56,921 nt of DNA, taken from NCBI GenBank assembly GCA_023383705.1, contig JAHDYM010000011.1, positions 1 through 56,921 on the forward strand, written 5' to 3'. Shown here in pieces: positions 25,416 to 33,702 of the stretch; position 1 is the stretch's first letter; every line of letters starts with the position of its first letter. Both the position numbers and the translations under genes were made by a program. The notes below the pieces were generated by a model that was not told the origin of the DNA, did no database searches, and worked only from the letters and a program-made list of their open reading frames with translations. Origin of the DNA: Gammaproteobacteria bacterium. GTDB lineage: Bacteria; Pseudomonadota; Gammaproteobacteria; Steroidobacterales; GCA-2729495.

Positions 25416-26197
25416 CGGCTTGCTGCTGCGCCGTGGACAAACTCGAGGGTTTCACGGTCGAAAACCAGGGCTGGTTGCTCGTACTGCTCACAGTTGTACC
25501 AGGTAAAGAAACGCTCGACTGGCCGCTTGTCGGTGTCCATGACTATCTGTTCGATGGTCAGCAGCGGGGCGCCCACTGCGGAATCAAGCATGGCCGCGAG
25601 ATGCGAATCGGCAAGCGTTGCGCCTATCAGTTGATGGGCCTCACCGATCTGGATGCCCTGTTTTTCCAGTATCGCCAGTATCGTCATCGACCCGAGATCG
25701 CTTGCCTTGATCTCCGCACGATCTGCCGGGACGTGGGCTTCTACATAAGCGGCCGGCGCGCCGCGAAAAACACGAACGTAGGAAACCTTGGTTACGCGGT
25801 GGCCTACCGGAATCTTCAGATCAGTTGCAACTCGTGAGTCAGCGTCAATTTCAGTGACGTAGACCTGTGTCACTTTACTTCGCTGCGCGAGACCTCGAGC
25901 TGTGCGGATTCGTGCGTGAACGTTTTCTACGCCGCCTCGTTCCCGGGCATTTGTCGCAACATAGGTCCCCTTGCCGTGTACCCGGTATACGAGTTCGTCC
26001 TCAACGAGTAGGTCTATGGCCTTGCGGGTAGTGATGCGCGAAACCTTGAACAGCTTCCCGATTTCGTCTTCCGTGGCAATCTTGTCGCCCGGCCCGTACT
26101 TGCCATTACGGATCCACTCGCGGAGCGTTGTATAGACACGAACATAGCGAGGAGGCCTGGTCCGGGGGTCGCTGGCGTTACTGGAATTCGGGTTCAT
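25412..26197 (-). CDS. GntR family regulator, HutC type (probable master regulator of the island)
   Basis: A 261-residue regulator with an N-terminal GntR winged helix (about residues 18-88: YVRVYTTLREWIRNGKYGPG, then FKVSRITTRKAIDLLVEDEL and HGKGTYVA) and a C-terminal UTRA ligand-binding domain (about 105-250, ending IVMDTDKRPVERFFTWYNCEQY). UTRA domains bind small effectors such as sugars, histidine derivatives or fatty acids. The nearest copy of the five 22-bp palindromes lies between this gene and the divergent flavoprotein gene. I infer that this protein binds all five sites, because it is the only regulator within the island. Direct binding is untested. Confidence 0.9.
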   Translation of the reverse strand: MNPNSSNASDPRTRPPRYVRVYTTLREWIRNGKYGPGDKIATEDEIGKLFKVSRITTRKAIDLLVEDELVYRVHGKGTYVATNARERGGVENVHARIRTARGLAQRSKVTQVYVTEIDADSRVATDLKIPVGHRVTKVSYVRVFRGAPAAYVEAHVPADRAEIKASDLGSMTILAILEKQGIQIGEAHQLIGATLADSHLAAMLDSAVGAPLLTIEQIVMDTDKRPVERFFTWYNCEQYEQPALVFDRETLEFVHGAAASR

Positions 26198-26429
26198 CGA
26201 TCCTTAAGCCTCATGCCAACCGGCAAAGGTCCTGGTTAAGGTTGTAACGTCATGACGGTATAGCATCATGAGTGCGAATGGGTACTTCAGTTCCGCAGCA
26301 ATCATCCGGATGTCCGGAAGTCGTTGCGCAGCGGTTATTGCCGCAGTTTAACATGTGGGCAGGCTGGTCCTCCGGCGTTGAAAGCGGGTCCCGAAGCAAC
26401 CGGTTGCACCCGCGACGGCCATGGCGCAT

Positions 26430-26451
26430 GTTGTCATTATGATATGACGAC
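26430..26451. promoter_or_regulatory. GntR-regulon operator site 3
   Basis: Left half GTTGTCAT, spacer TATGAT, right half ATGACGAC: the best palindrome of the five (seven of eight arm positions pair). It lies between gntR and the flavoprotein gene and covers the -35 hexamer and most of the spacer of the promoter at 26431-26460. Confidence 0.85.
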
Positions 26452-26460
26452 ATATATAAT
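26431..26460 (+). promoter_or_regulatory. Sigma-70 type promoter of the flavoprotein operon
   Basis: TTGTCA (26431-26436) and a perfect TATAAT (26455-26460) are separated by 18 bp. Operator 3 overlaps the -35 box, so the bound regulator should repress. The ATG of the downstream gene is 32 bp after the -10 box. Confidence 0.75.
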
Positions 26461-26492
26461 CTGGTGACGATCTGCCGTTTGGGGAAATTCGA

Positions 26493-27803
26493 GTGAAATA
26501 CGACCTGATCATTGTCGGTGGCGGTCCGGGGGGCGCCATGGCTGCGCGCTGTGCTGCCCGGGACGGTCTGAAGACCCTGCTGGTAGAGAAAATGAAAGCT
26601 GGCCGGATCACGCGCTTTTGCAGCCGCGATTTGCGCCTGGGAGCGGGTGGCTTTTCTTCGGATACCATCCCGACCGACGTCAACCTGAAGCGGGTCACCG
26701 TGACCATAGAGGTTGGCAGCCGTCACCACCGCATCCACTTGCAAGGCCTGCCACCCGACGCGGTGGTTGATTACCGTGGTGAGTTGAACCCGGTGTTTAA
26801 CGAGACTCTTGTTTCGCCTTCCGGGCGCGCCTTCAGTCGGGATCACTCCAACCGCGACATCGAAGGCTTTGTCGTCGACAAGGAGCAGTTGCTCATCGGT
26901 TTGATTGCGGATGCTGAGGCGGCCGGATGCGTCATTCGCGATGGAACCAGGTGTCTGTCCATTGAAGACTCGACAGACGGAGTACGGGTGCGCGTGACCT
27001 CTGATGCCGGCGAGGAAGTGCTGTCCGCACGGCGGGCGATCATCGCCGACGGTTCCTTCTCAATGCTGGCGGAGCAGCTCGGCTTTAATGAAGGACGGTC
27101 ACCAGGGCGTGGACGGATCAAGTTCATGAACCTGATCCTCGATCGGGTGAAGTTCCCGTTTCCGGAATGGCGTCGGGTCCGGTTCTGTCTGCCCTCCCTG
27201 CACAACGGGATCGTAAACATGGGACCCTGGCCGCCGGGATTGTTTCAGATCAGTACTTCCGCCAGCGTTTCGAATGAGGTGAACCTGCAGGGCATACTGA
27301 CGACGTTTACGACAAACTCGCCGTTCAGTGAGCTGTTTACGGGAGCAAAGGTTATCGCCAGGCAGGCCTGCAATATGGATTTGCGGCCGCCAATCCGCGA
27401 GGCTGCACGGGGCAATGTCATCTGTGTCGGTGACAATGCTGCCTTCGCGGAGGTTGCCATCAAGGGCGCAATGGGTTGTGGTTATATGGCGGCCAGGTTC
27501 AGCAAGGAAGCGCTTGAAGGCCGGGATGGCAACGCCGCCTACAATGATTACTGGCAGCACGCTTTCAATTTCTTCAGTCCCCAGTACAACCGTCGGGCCA
27601 ATAGTGTCAGGAAGATCACGGAAGCGCTGACCGATGGCGAGACCGATGATCTCATCGGCTGGATGGAAGACCGCGGAATTGCCGGTTTGCCCAACGACGT
27701 AATCGTTGAGCACCGTGAACAGCTGGAGCAGGATCTGCCGGATATCTGCGGGAAATTGCTGCCCCGTGAGCAAGACCGCGGTGATCGCCATGCGGTGGCA
27801 TGA
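26493..27803 (+). CDS. FixC/geranylgeranyl-reductase-like FAD flavoprotein
   Basis: A 436-residue flavoprotein. The FAD-binding Rossmann motif is IIVGGGPGGAMAARCAARDG at about residues 5-24 followed by the acidic LLVEK; a second FAD contact is VICVGDNAAFAEVAIKGAMG near residue 308. The overall pattern is that of the geranylgeranyl reductase / FixC group, which receive low-potential electrons from ferredoxin or quinone and reduce double bonds in isoprenoids or related groups. The next gene is a ferredoxin, as fixX follows fixC. The substrate cannot be read from sequence. It is the first gene of a six-gene operon driven by the operator 3 promoter. Confidence 0.85.
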   Translation: MKYDLIIVGGGPGGAMAARCAARDGLKTLLVEKMKAGRITRFCSRDLRLGAGGFSSDTIPTDVNLKRVTVTIEVGSRHHRIHLQGLPPDAVVDYRGELNPVFNETLVSPSGRAFSRDHSNRDIEGFVVDKEQLLIGLIADAEAAGCVIRDGTRCLSIEDSTDGVRVRVTSDAGEEVLSARRAIIADGSFSMLAEQLGFNEGRSPGRGRIKFMNLILDRVKFPFPEWRRVRFCLPSLHNGIVNMGPWPPGLFQISTSASVSNEVNLQGILTTFTTNSPFSELFTGAKVIARQACNMDLRPPIREAARGNVICVGDNAAFAEVAIKGAMGCGYMAARFSKEALEGRDGNAAYNDYWQHAFNFFSPQYNRRANSVRKITEALTDGETDDLIGWMEDRGIAGLPNDVIVEHREQLEQDLPDICGKLLPREQDRGDRHAVA

Positions 27804-27847
27804 ATGGTCCGGCTCAGTGAGCGGCGGTATGGCCAGGAGATTTTGTG

Positions 27848-28126
27848 ATGGCGCTTAGAATTACAGATGATTGCCTTAATTGCTTTGCCTGCATTTCAGA
27901 CTGTCCAAATGAGGCAATCAGTGAAGGGGCCATAATTCACGTAATTGACCCGAGTCTCTGTACCGAGTGTGTGGGTTCCCATGAAAGCCCCAGGTGCATC
28001 AAGGTTTGCCCGGCAGAGACCGCTATCGAGTGGGATCCGGAGCGGGTCGAGTCCAGGGAAACACTGCTTGCCCGCTGGCAAGAGCTGCATCCGGGCGAGA
28101 CTCCCGTGTTGTTCGATAACGAGTGA
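27848..28126 (+). CDS. 2[4Fe-4S] ferredoxin, YfhL/FixX-like
   Basis: A ~92-residue ferredoxin. The first cluster motif is CLNCFACISDCP and the second is spread as CTEC then CIKVCP with an eight-residue insertion (VGSHESPR) typical of the YfhL/Alvin subgroup, whose clusters have very low and split potentials. Translation can start at 27845 or at the second ATG 27848. It sits 41 bp after the flavoprotein gene and is a natural electron carrier between KorAB and that flavoprotein. Confidence 0.93.
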   Translation: MALRITDDCLNCFACISDCPNEAISEGAIIHVIDPSLCTECVGSHESPRCIKVCPAETAIEWDPERVESRETLLARWQELHPGETPVLFDNE

Positions 28127-28159
28127 TGACTGCCAGGAGCCGATAGCGGGGAGCTTGCG

Positions 28160-29137
28160 ATGGGATTGTATGTCCTGCGGCGGCTGGCTCTAACGATACC
28201 AATCCTGTTTGCTGTCATCGTTCTTTCTTTCTGGTTGATGCATGCAGCGCCAGGTGGACCGTTCGATGCCGAACTCATTGACCTTGACCCGAAGGTGGTC
28301 GAGAGCATACGTGCGGCATACAATCTCGATGCACCAGTCTGGAAGCAGTTCCTCGATTATCTTGGTGCTTTGCTCCAGGGCGATCTGGGTCCATCCCTCG
28401 TCTATTCGGATCTTCGTGTCAGCCAGATAATTGCGACGGGATTGCCTGTAAGCGTGACCGTCGGGCTCAGCGCGATAGCCATCGGCTTCACGGTTGGCAT
28501 CGGATGCGGGATAGCCGCTGCCCTGCGGCAGAATTCATTCGTGGACTACACAGTCATGGCCGTCGCGATGACGGGTGTGGCAATCCCCACCTTCGTGACA
28601 GCACCGCTGCTTATCCTGCTGTTTGGCCTTTACCTCGGCTGGTTGCCGATTTCAGGCTGGGGTGGCGGTGATCCGAAGCACCTGCTTTTGCCGGTAATTG
28701 CGTTGGCGCTGCCGAAAGTCGCCACGCTTGCCCGGATCACGCGCGGTGCGATGCTTGAAGCAATAAACACCGACTATGTGCGTACCGCGCGCGCTAAAGG
28801 CCTTCGGGAATGGAAGGTGATCACCAGGCACGTTCTCCGGCCCATGTTGATTCCCGTCGTCAGCTACCTTGGTCCGACCATCGCAACCGTCATGACCGGC
28901 TCTGTCGTGATTGAAACGATATTCGGGCTGCCGGGAATCGGACGGGCGTTTGTCGAGGGTGCCAGTAATCGTGACTACCCCGTTGTAATGGGTATCGTGA
29001 TTGTCTATGCGGTGTTCATCCAGATACTGAATCTCCTGGTCGATGTTATTTACGGATACCTTGATCCACGGATTCGCCAGAGCTACGGGCGACCTGGAAT
29101 GACCACTGCAGGAGCGGGACTTGGCCGCAGCAAGTAG
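28160..29137 (+). CDS. Dipeptide/oligopeptide-type ABC permease (DppB-like)
   Basis: A 325-residue permease of the DppB/OppB/NikB family. The N-terminal helix MGLYVLRRLALTIPILFAVIVLSFW, the extracytoplasmic region, and a core of five helices are present. The EAA coupling loop is near residue 206-230 (TDYVRTARAKGLREWKVITRH). It is the first of four overlapping import genes. Family substrates include peptides, nickel and haem (the E. coli Dpp system imports haem). Confidence 0.93.
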   Translation: MGLYVLRRLALTIPILFAVIVLSFWLMHAAPGGPFDAELIDLDPKVVESIRAAYNLDAPVWKQFLDYLGALLQGDLGPSLVYSDLRVSQIIATGLPVSVTVGLSAIAIGFTVGIGCGIAAALRQNSFVDYTVMAVAMTGVAIPTFVTAPLLILLFGLYLGWLPISGWGGGDPKHLLLPVIALALPKVATLARITRGAMLEAINTDYVRTARAKGLREWKVITRHVLRPMLIPVVSYLGPTIATVMTGSVVIETIFGLPGIGRAFVEGASNRDYPVVMGIVIVYAVFIQILNLLVDVIYGYLDPRIRQSYGRPGMTTAGAGLGRSK

Positions 29138-29999
29138 TCCCGGAAACCGGCTGGGGACGTCGATCTGGCGGGATGCCCTCTATCGATTCTCCGTCAATCG
29201 CGCGGCAATGATCAGCTTCTGGATCATTGTCGTGCTTGCCGTCATGGCAATCGTGATCCCGATCTGGGGGCCCCACCCCGTCGATGCGGTGTACTGGGAC
29301 CGCATCCTGATTGCGCCCACGCTTGAAAACCGGCATTGGTTCGGTACTGATGCGAACGGCAGGGACATGTTTGTACGCACCCTCTACGGTGCCAGGATTT
29401 CGCTGACCATCGGCGTGCTGACGACGCTGGTTGCACTGGTCATCGGGGTCACATACGGCGCCATCGCCGGTTATTTTGGCGGGCGGGTAGATGTGGTCAT
29501 GATGCGTCTGATCGATGTACTCTACGCGGTTCCTACGCTCTTCCTGGTCATTATCCTGGTCAGCGCCTTTGGCAATAATTTTCTGCTGATTTTCATCAGC
29601 ATAGGTGCGGTCGAGTGGATGACCCTTGCAAGGATTGTTCGCGGGCAGACCCTGGCAATCAAGGGAAAGGAGTACATGGAAGCCGCACACGCGCTGGGCC
29701 TTCCTGCATCCAGGATACTGCTGCAATACATCCTGCCTAATGTGGTTGGCCCGGTGGTTGTATATGTAACGCTGCTCATCCCGATCAACATTATCGTCGA
29801 GAGTTACCTGAGCTTTCTCGGGCTGGGAGTGCAGGAACCATTCACCAGCTGGGGTCGTCTGATTTCACAGGGGTCTGGCGAAATGGAGATGGCGCCGTGG
29901 TTGCTGCTGATACCGGCAGGGTTTCTCACCCTGACGATGTTCTGCTTCAATTTCATGGGCGATGGATTGAGGGATGCCCTCGATCCGAAGAACCGGTAA
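29121..29999 (+). CDS. Dipeptide/oligopeptide-type ABC permease (DppC-like)
   Basis: A 292-residue partner permease. Helix 1 lies near residues 30-50, and the DppC-type sequence WFGTDANGRDMFVRTLYGARISL follows near 72. The EAA loop is GKEYMEAAHALGLPASRILLQYILPN near 180-205, and the C-terminus ends with the usual NFMGDGLRDALDPKNR. TTG 29121 overlaps the end of the DppB-like gene; no better start is visible. The stop overlaps the next gene as TAATG. Confidence 0.93.
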   Translation: MAAASSPGNRLGTSIWRDALYRFSVNRAAMISFWIIVVLAVMAIVIPIWGPHPVDAVYWDRILIAPTLENRHWFGTDANGRDMFVRTLYGARISLTIGVLTTLVALVIGVTYGAIAGYFGGRVDVVMMRLIDVLYAVPTLFLVIILVSAFGNNFLLIFISIGAVEWMTLARIVRGQTLAIKGKEYMEAAHALGLPASRILLQYILPNVVGPVVVYVTLLIPINIIVESYLSFLGLGVQEPFTSWGRLISQGSGEMEMAPWLLLIPAGFLTLTMFCFNFMGDGLRDALDPKNR

Positions 30000-30967
30000 T
30001 GCGGACACTTTTGCGTTGTGAAGACCTGAGTGTCCGCTTCAACGTGCGGGGCGGCGTCATCGATGCTGTCAGCAATGTAAACCTGACCGTAAATCGCGGC
30101 GAGTGCCTGGGTGTTCTGGGCGAGTCCGGGTCTGGCAAGTCCCAATGTTTTCTGGCCGTCATGGGCCTGTTGTCCCGTAATGGCTCAGCAAGCGGCAGCG
30201 TATGGTTTGACGGACGCGAGATCCTGAATGCTCCCCGCAAGGAGCTGGACAGGATCAGGGGCCGGTCAATTGCCATGGTTTTTCAGGATGCAATGTCCGG
30301 ACTCACCCCGTTCATGCGAATAGGCGACCAGCTAACCGAAGTGCTTGTCGAGCACATGGGTATCAGTGAACAGGATGCCCGCAAGCGGTCGGTGGAGGTG
30401 CTGGAGATTCTCCAGTTACCGCAGCCTCGGCGGCGCTTGAGGATGTATCCGTATGAACTGTCCGGCGGGATGCGTCAGCGGGCCATGATTGCACTGGCGC
30501 TGCTCTGCAAGCCCGAGCTGATCATTGCCGATGAGCCAACCACGGCTCTTGACGCCACGATTCAGGCGCAGGTGCTCGAATTTCTCGGTGGACTGAAGCG
30601 ACGTACCGATACCTCTATCGTGATCATTACGCACGATTTCGGCGTGGCGCTTGAGCTGTGTGACCGGGTCATGGTGATGTATGCCGGCAGGGTAGTTGAA
30701 TGCGGTTTGATCGGGGACATCGTGTCACGTCCACAACATCCCTATACCCAGGCGCTGTTTCAGGCGACCCTCGGGATTGACGCCGACCCTGAAAGCGATA
30801 TTCCCACCATACCTGGTCAGGCTCCTGACCTGCAGAGACTGGCTACAGGCTGTGCCTTTGCGCCGCGCTGCAGTCAGGCGATACCTCGTTGTCATCAGTC
30901 GCGACCGGAGCTGAAGAAGAGCTTTGATGGGCATATGGCTGCGTGTTTCGTGGAGCAGAGGCGGTGA
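29999..30967 (+). CDS. Dipeptide/oligopeptide-type ABC ATPase (DppD-like)
   Basis: A 322-residue ATPase with Walker A GESGSGKSQ (a Gln in place of the usual Ser/Thr run-on, from GSGKSQCFLAV) near residue 40, signature LSGGMRQRAMIALAL near 155, Walker B LIIADEPTTALD near 175. The C-terminal oligopeptide-transporter extension contains four conserved Cys and Pro motifs for an iron-sulfur cluster (GCAFAPRCSQAIPRC near 285-299). The true start is ATG 29999, overlapping the DppC-like stop. Confidence 0.93.
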   Translation: MRTLLRCEDLSVRFNVRGGVIDAVSNVNLTVNRGECLGVLGESGSGKSQCFLAVMGLLSRNGSASGSVWFDGREILNAPRKELDRIRGRSIAMVFQDAMSGLTPFMRIGDQLTEVLVEHMGISEQDARKRSVEVLEILQLPQPRRRLRMYPYELSGGMRQRAMIALALLCKPELIIADEPTTALDATIQAQVLEFLGGLKRRTDTSIVIITHDFGVALELCDRVMVMYAGRVVECGLIGDIVSRPQHPYTQALFQATLGIDADPESDIPTIPGQAPDLQRLATGCAFAPRCSQAIPRCHQSRPELKKSFDGHMAACFVEQRR

Positions 30968-30969
30968 CC

Positions 30970-31989
30970 ATGCCCTTGCTTGAGGTGGAGAATCTGAGGG
31001 TTCACCTGCCGGTCCGGCAGCCACGCTTGTTCCGCTCGACCACTGCGTATCTGCGCGCGGTAGACGGAATCAGCTTTCGCCTGAATGCCGGGGAGACTTT
31101 GGGCATCGTGGGTGAATCCGGATGCGGGAAATCTACGCTGTGCCGGGCGATTCTGCAGCTGACCAGGATCAGCTCTGGCAAGGTTCTTTGGTGCGGTGAG
31201 AATCTCGCTGATCTCACTTCACAGGAGATGGACAAGAAGCGCAGTGATCTGCAGATGGTTTTTCAGGATCCGACAGCCAGCCTGAATCCGCGCATGACCA
31301 TTGGCAGTGCGATCGGTGAACCGTTAAGGGTCTTCCGTCCTGATATGGATCAGGGCAGCCGACACCAGGCTGTTCAGGAGATGATGCAGGCGGTTGGCTT
31401 GCCTCCTGAGCTTGCGAACCGCTATCCCCACCAGTTCAGCGGTGGCCAGTGTCAGAGAGTCGCCATTGCGCGGGCGATGATTCTGAAACCGAAACTCGTG
31501 GTGTGTGATGAACCGGTCAGCGCCCTGGATGTTTCCACGCAAGCCCAGATCGTGAATCTGTTGAAGAGGCTGCAAAGAACCAGCGGCGCCGCATTCCTGT
31601 TTGTGAGTCACGATCTTCCGGCGGTGCGCTACATGTGCACGAGAATCATGGTCATGTACCTCGGGAAGGTTGTCGAGATCGCGACGCGCGATGAGCTGTT
31701 CGAAAACCCGCGACATCCGTATACGCGGGCGTTGCTTGGCGCAGTCCGCAGTTCCCGACAAGCAGGGCGGCAAGATGCCAGGATCGTGTTATCCGGAGAA
31801 ATGCCCTCGCCAATGGACCCGCCAAGCGGCTGTGCTTTTCACACAAGATGTCCACGAGCCACGCAGTGGTGTCGGAAGGAAGCTCCGCAGCTGGATGACA
31901 TGACCGCCAGTCACCAGGTGGCCTGCCACTACCGGAATGATCCGGTAGAAGCAGAGCCTGCTGCCAGGGCTGCCGGGCCTCGCGTGTAG
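30970..31989 (+). CDS. Dipeptide/oligopeptide-type ABC ATPase (DppF-like)
   Basis: A 339-residue ATPase completing the importer. Walker A GESGCGKST near residue 47, Q-loop MVFQDPTASLNPRMT near 95, signature FSGGQCQRVAIARAM near 158 and Walker B LVVCDEPVSALD near 178 are intact, and the C-terminal Cys-rich extension (GCAFHTRCPRATQWC) matches DppF/OppF. The start ATG 30970 follows the DppD-like stop by 2 bp. It converges with the gene for the binding protein. Confidence 0.93.
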   Translation: MPLLEVENLRVHLPVRQPRLFRSTTAYLRAVDGISFRLNAGETLGIVGESGCGKSTLCRAILQLTRISSGKVLWCGENLADLTSQEMDKKRSDLQMVFQDPTASLNPRMTIGSAIGEPLRVFRPDMDQGSRHQAVQEMMQAVGLPPELANRYPHQFSGGQCQRVAIARAMILKPKLVVCDEPVSALDVSTQAQIVNLLKRLQRTSGAAFLFVSHDLPAVRYMCTRIMVMYLGKVVEIATRDELFENPRHPYTRALLGAVRSSRQAGRQDARIVLSGEMPSPMDPPSGCAFHTRCPRATQWCRKEAPQLDDMTASHQVACHYRNDPVEAEPAARAAGPRV

Positions 31990-31992
31990 TGC

Positions 31993-33627
31993 TCAGTCCT
32001 TGAGGGACAGGTAGCGGGCCATATGCGTGTCCATCTGGTCATCCCAGCCCTGGACGCGCTTGGCTACCAGGTAGGTCCGTGAAGGAACGAATAGCGGAAT
32101 AATCGGGTGTGCAGACAGCGCCAGCTGCTCTGCCTTTTTCAGGTATGCCGCCCTTTCGACGGGATCATGCATGCGATTTGCAGCCCGGAGCATCTCGTCA
32201 AAGTCGTGACTGGAGTACTTCGAGTAGTTGCGGGCATTGTTGGCCTCCAGCAGATACAGGAATGCCGTGGCATCTGCATATGGGGCATAGAACGTAAACC
32301 AGCTGACATCAAAGTCACCATTTCTCAGGCTGGTGTCCTTGTTTTCAAATCCGGTTGTAGTCAGCTGTACGTCAGCACCTATTGACCGCCACATCGCCTG
32401 CAAGGCAACAGCAACACGACGACCATCCTCCAGATTCTGATAATCCAGGGTAAAGCGAAGTGGTTTGCTGCTGCTGAATCCTGCCGCAGCCAGCAGCTTT
32501 CTGGCCTCGGCTAGCCGTTGCGTGTAGGGTTGATTGGCGGATGGCGCCGGATTCCGGCCATAGCGTGGCATGGCAGGAGGTACCAGGTTATAGGCTGCCT
32601 CACTGCCGTCTTTGAGGATACTGGTGGCGATGATTTCCCGATCGATGGCAATCGACAGGGCCTTGCGGACGCGCACATCCGTGAAGGGCTGCCGCTTCGT
32701 ATTGATGATCAGGTAACGAATTCCAAGCGCTGATGTAGTGTGAAGTTCATCCGGCATGTTCTTCTTCAGCCATGCCAGGCGATTGGGCGGGATGTTCAGG
32801 ACGACATCCAGCTCCCCGGCGCGGAAGCGCTTCTCGCCAGTACTCCGGTCGGGGATGGGGTAGTAGAACACTTCATCGATGCTGACCTGGTTTGCGTCGC
32901 GGAAATAGGGGTTCTTCGCCAGCCGGTAATAGGTGTTGGGCACCCATTTATCGAGGCTATAGGCGCCATTGCCGACTATGTTCCCGGGTTTCGTCCAGCT
33001 TGATCCGTATTTCTCCACCACATGACGGGGTACAGGTGCCGTCGGGAAGCCGGCGAGAATATCGGTGAAGTACGGTGCGGGGTCTTCCAGGCTGACTTCC
33101 AGCGTCAGGGCATCGCGCGCCTTTACGCCCAGGGAATCCGGTGCTTTTTCACCCCGGGTGATGGCAACTGCATTCTTGACCGGAAACAACGTACCAGCAC
33201 CGCGCAGCGCATTCTCCGGATTCACGACCCGTCGCCACGAGTAGACGAAATCCTCGGCCGTAATGGGCACGCCATCAGACCAGCGCAGGCCCTTTCGAAG
33301 CTTGAAGGTATAGGTCAATCCGTCTTCGGATCTGCTCCATGACTCCGATACACCGGGGACCAGCTTTCCGCTCTGGTCCTCTGTCACGAGGCCTTCGAAG
33401 AGTTCGTACAGCAGTGCTCCGCCGGATCCCCCGATAACTGCCTGCGGATCCAGCGACCGCAGCTCATTGGCAGTTCCACGGCGCAAGCTGGACTTGTTGT
33501 CGGCAGCTGCAGCCGGGTTCGTGAGCCAGGCGCCAAGCAACATCCCAAGCAGAACCAGCCGGATAGCGGACCGGTATGCGTTGAAAATACCCGATCCGAC
33601 GCGGTTATCTGACCTGGTGATTAGCAT
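31993..33627 (-). CDS. Family 5 extracellular solute-binding protein (DppA/OppA-like)
   Basis: A 544-residue periplasmic binding protein. A long N-terminal region with hydrophobic helix (about residues 24-42) ending PAAAAD is a signal peptide with an extended n-region; a later start is possible. The core shows RSLDPQAVIGGSGGALLYELFEGL, SWSRSEDGLTYTFKLRKGLRWSDGVPITAEDFVYSWRR in pieces typical of OppA, and the C-terminal YLVAKRVQGWDDQMDTH. It is on the opposite strand to its permease genes, ending 3 bp from the DppF-like stop. No operator copy lies right upstream, so it may be expressed separately, or from the upstream SDR gene and operator 4. Confidence 0.9.
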   Translation of the reverse strand: MLITRSDNRVGSGIFNAYRSAIRLVLLGMLLGAWLTNPAAAADNKSSLRRGTANELRSLDPQAVIGGSGGALLYELFEGLVTEDQSGKLVPGVSESWSRSEDGLTYTFKLRKGLRWSDGVPITAEDFVYSWRRVVNPENALRGAGTLFPVKNAVAITRGEKAPDSLGVKARDALTLEVSLEDPAPYFTDILAGFPTAPVPRHVVEKYGSSWTKPGNIVGNGAYSLDKWVPNTYYRLAKNPYFRDANQVSIDEVFYYPIPDRSTGEKRFRAGELDVVLNIPPNRLAWLKKNMPDELHTTSALGIRYLIINTKRQPFTDVRVRKALSIAIDREIIATSILKDGSEAAYNLVPPAMPRYGRNPAPSANQPYTQRLAEARKLLAAAGFSSSKPLRFTLDYQNLEDGRRVAVALQAMWRSIGADVQLTTTGFENKDTSLRNGDFDVSWFTFYAPYADATAFLYLLEANNARNYSKYSSHDFDEMLRAANRMHDPVERAAYLKKAEQLALSAHPIIPLFVPSRTYLVAKRVQGWDDQMDTHMARYLSLKD

Positions 33628-33702
33628 CGCTGCAGAACTCCTTATATCTGGTGTTGACTGATGTCCACATCAGGCTGCCGCACGTGGCAAAGGCAGTACC
33701 TG

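Noticed and set aside
26238..26259. Possible sixth operator near the gntR start (GTCATGACGG)
   Set aside because: Only one half resembles the consensus when the 6-bp spacer is kept; the left arm does not pair.
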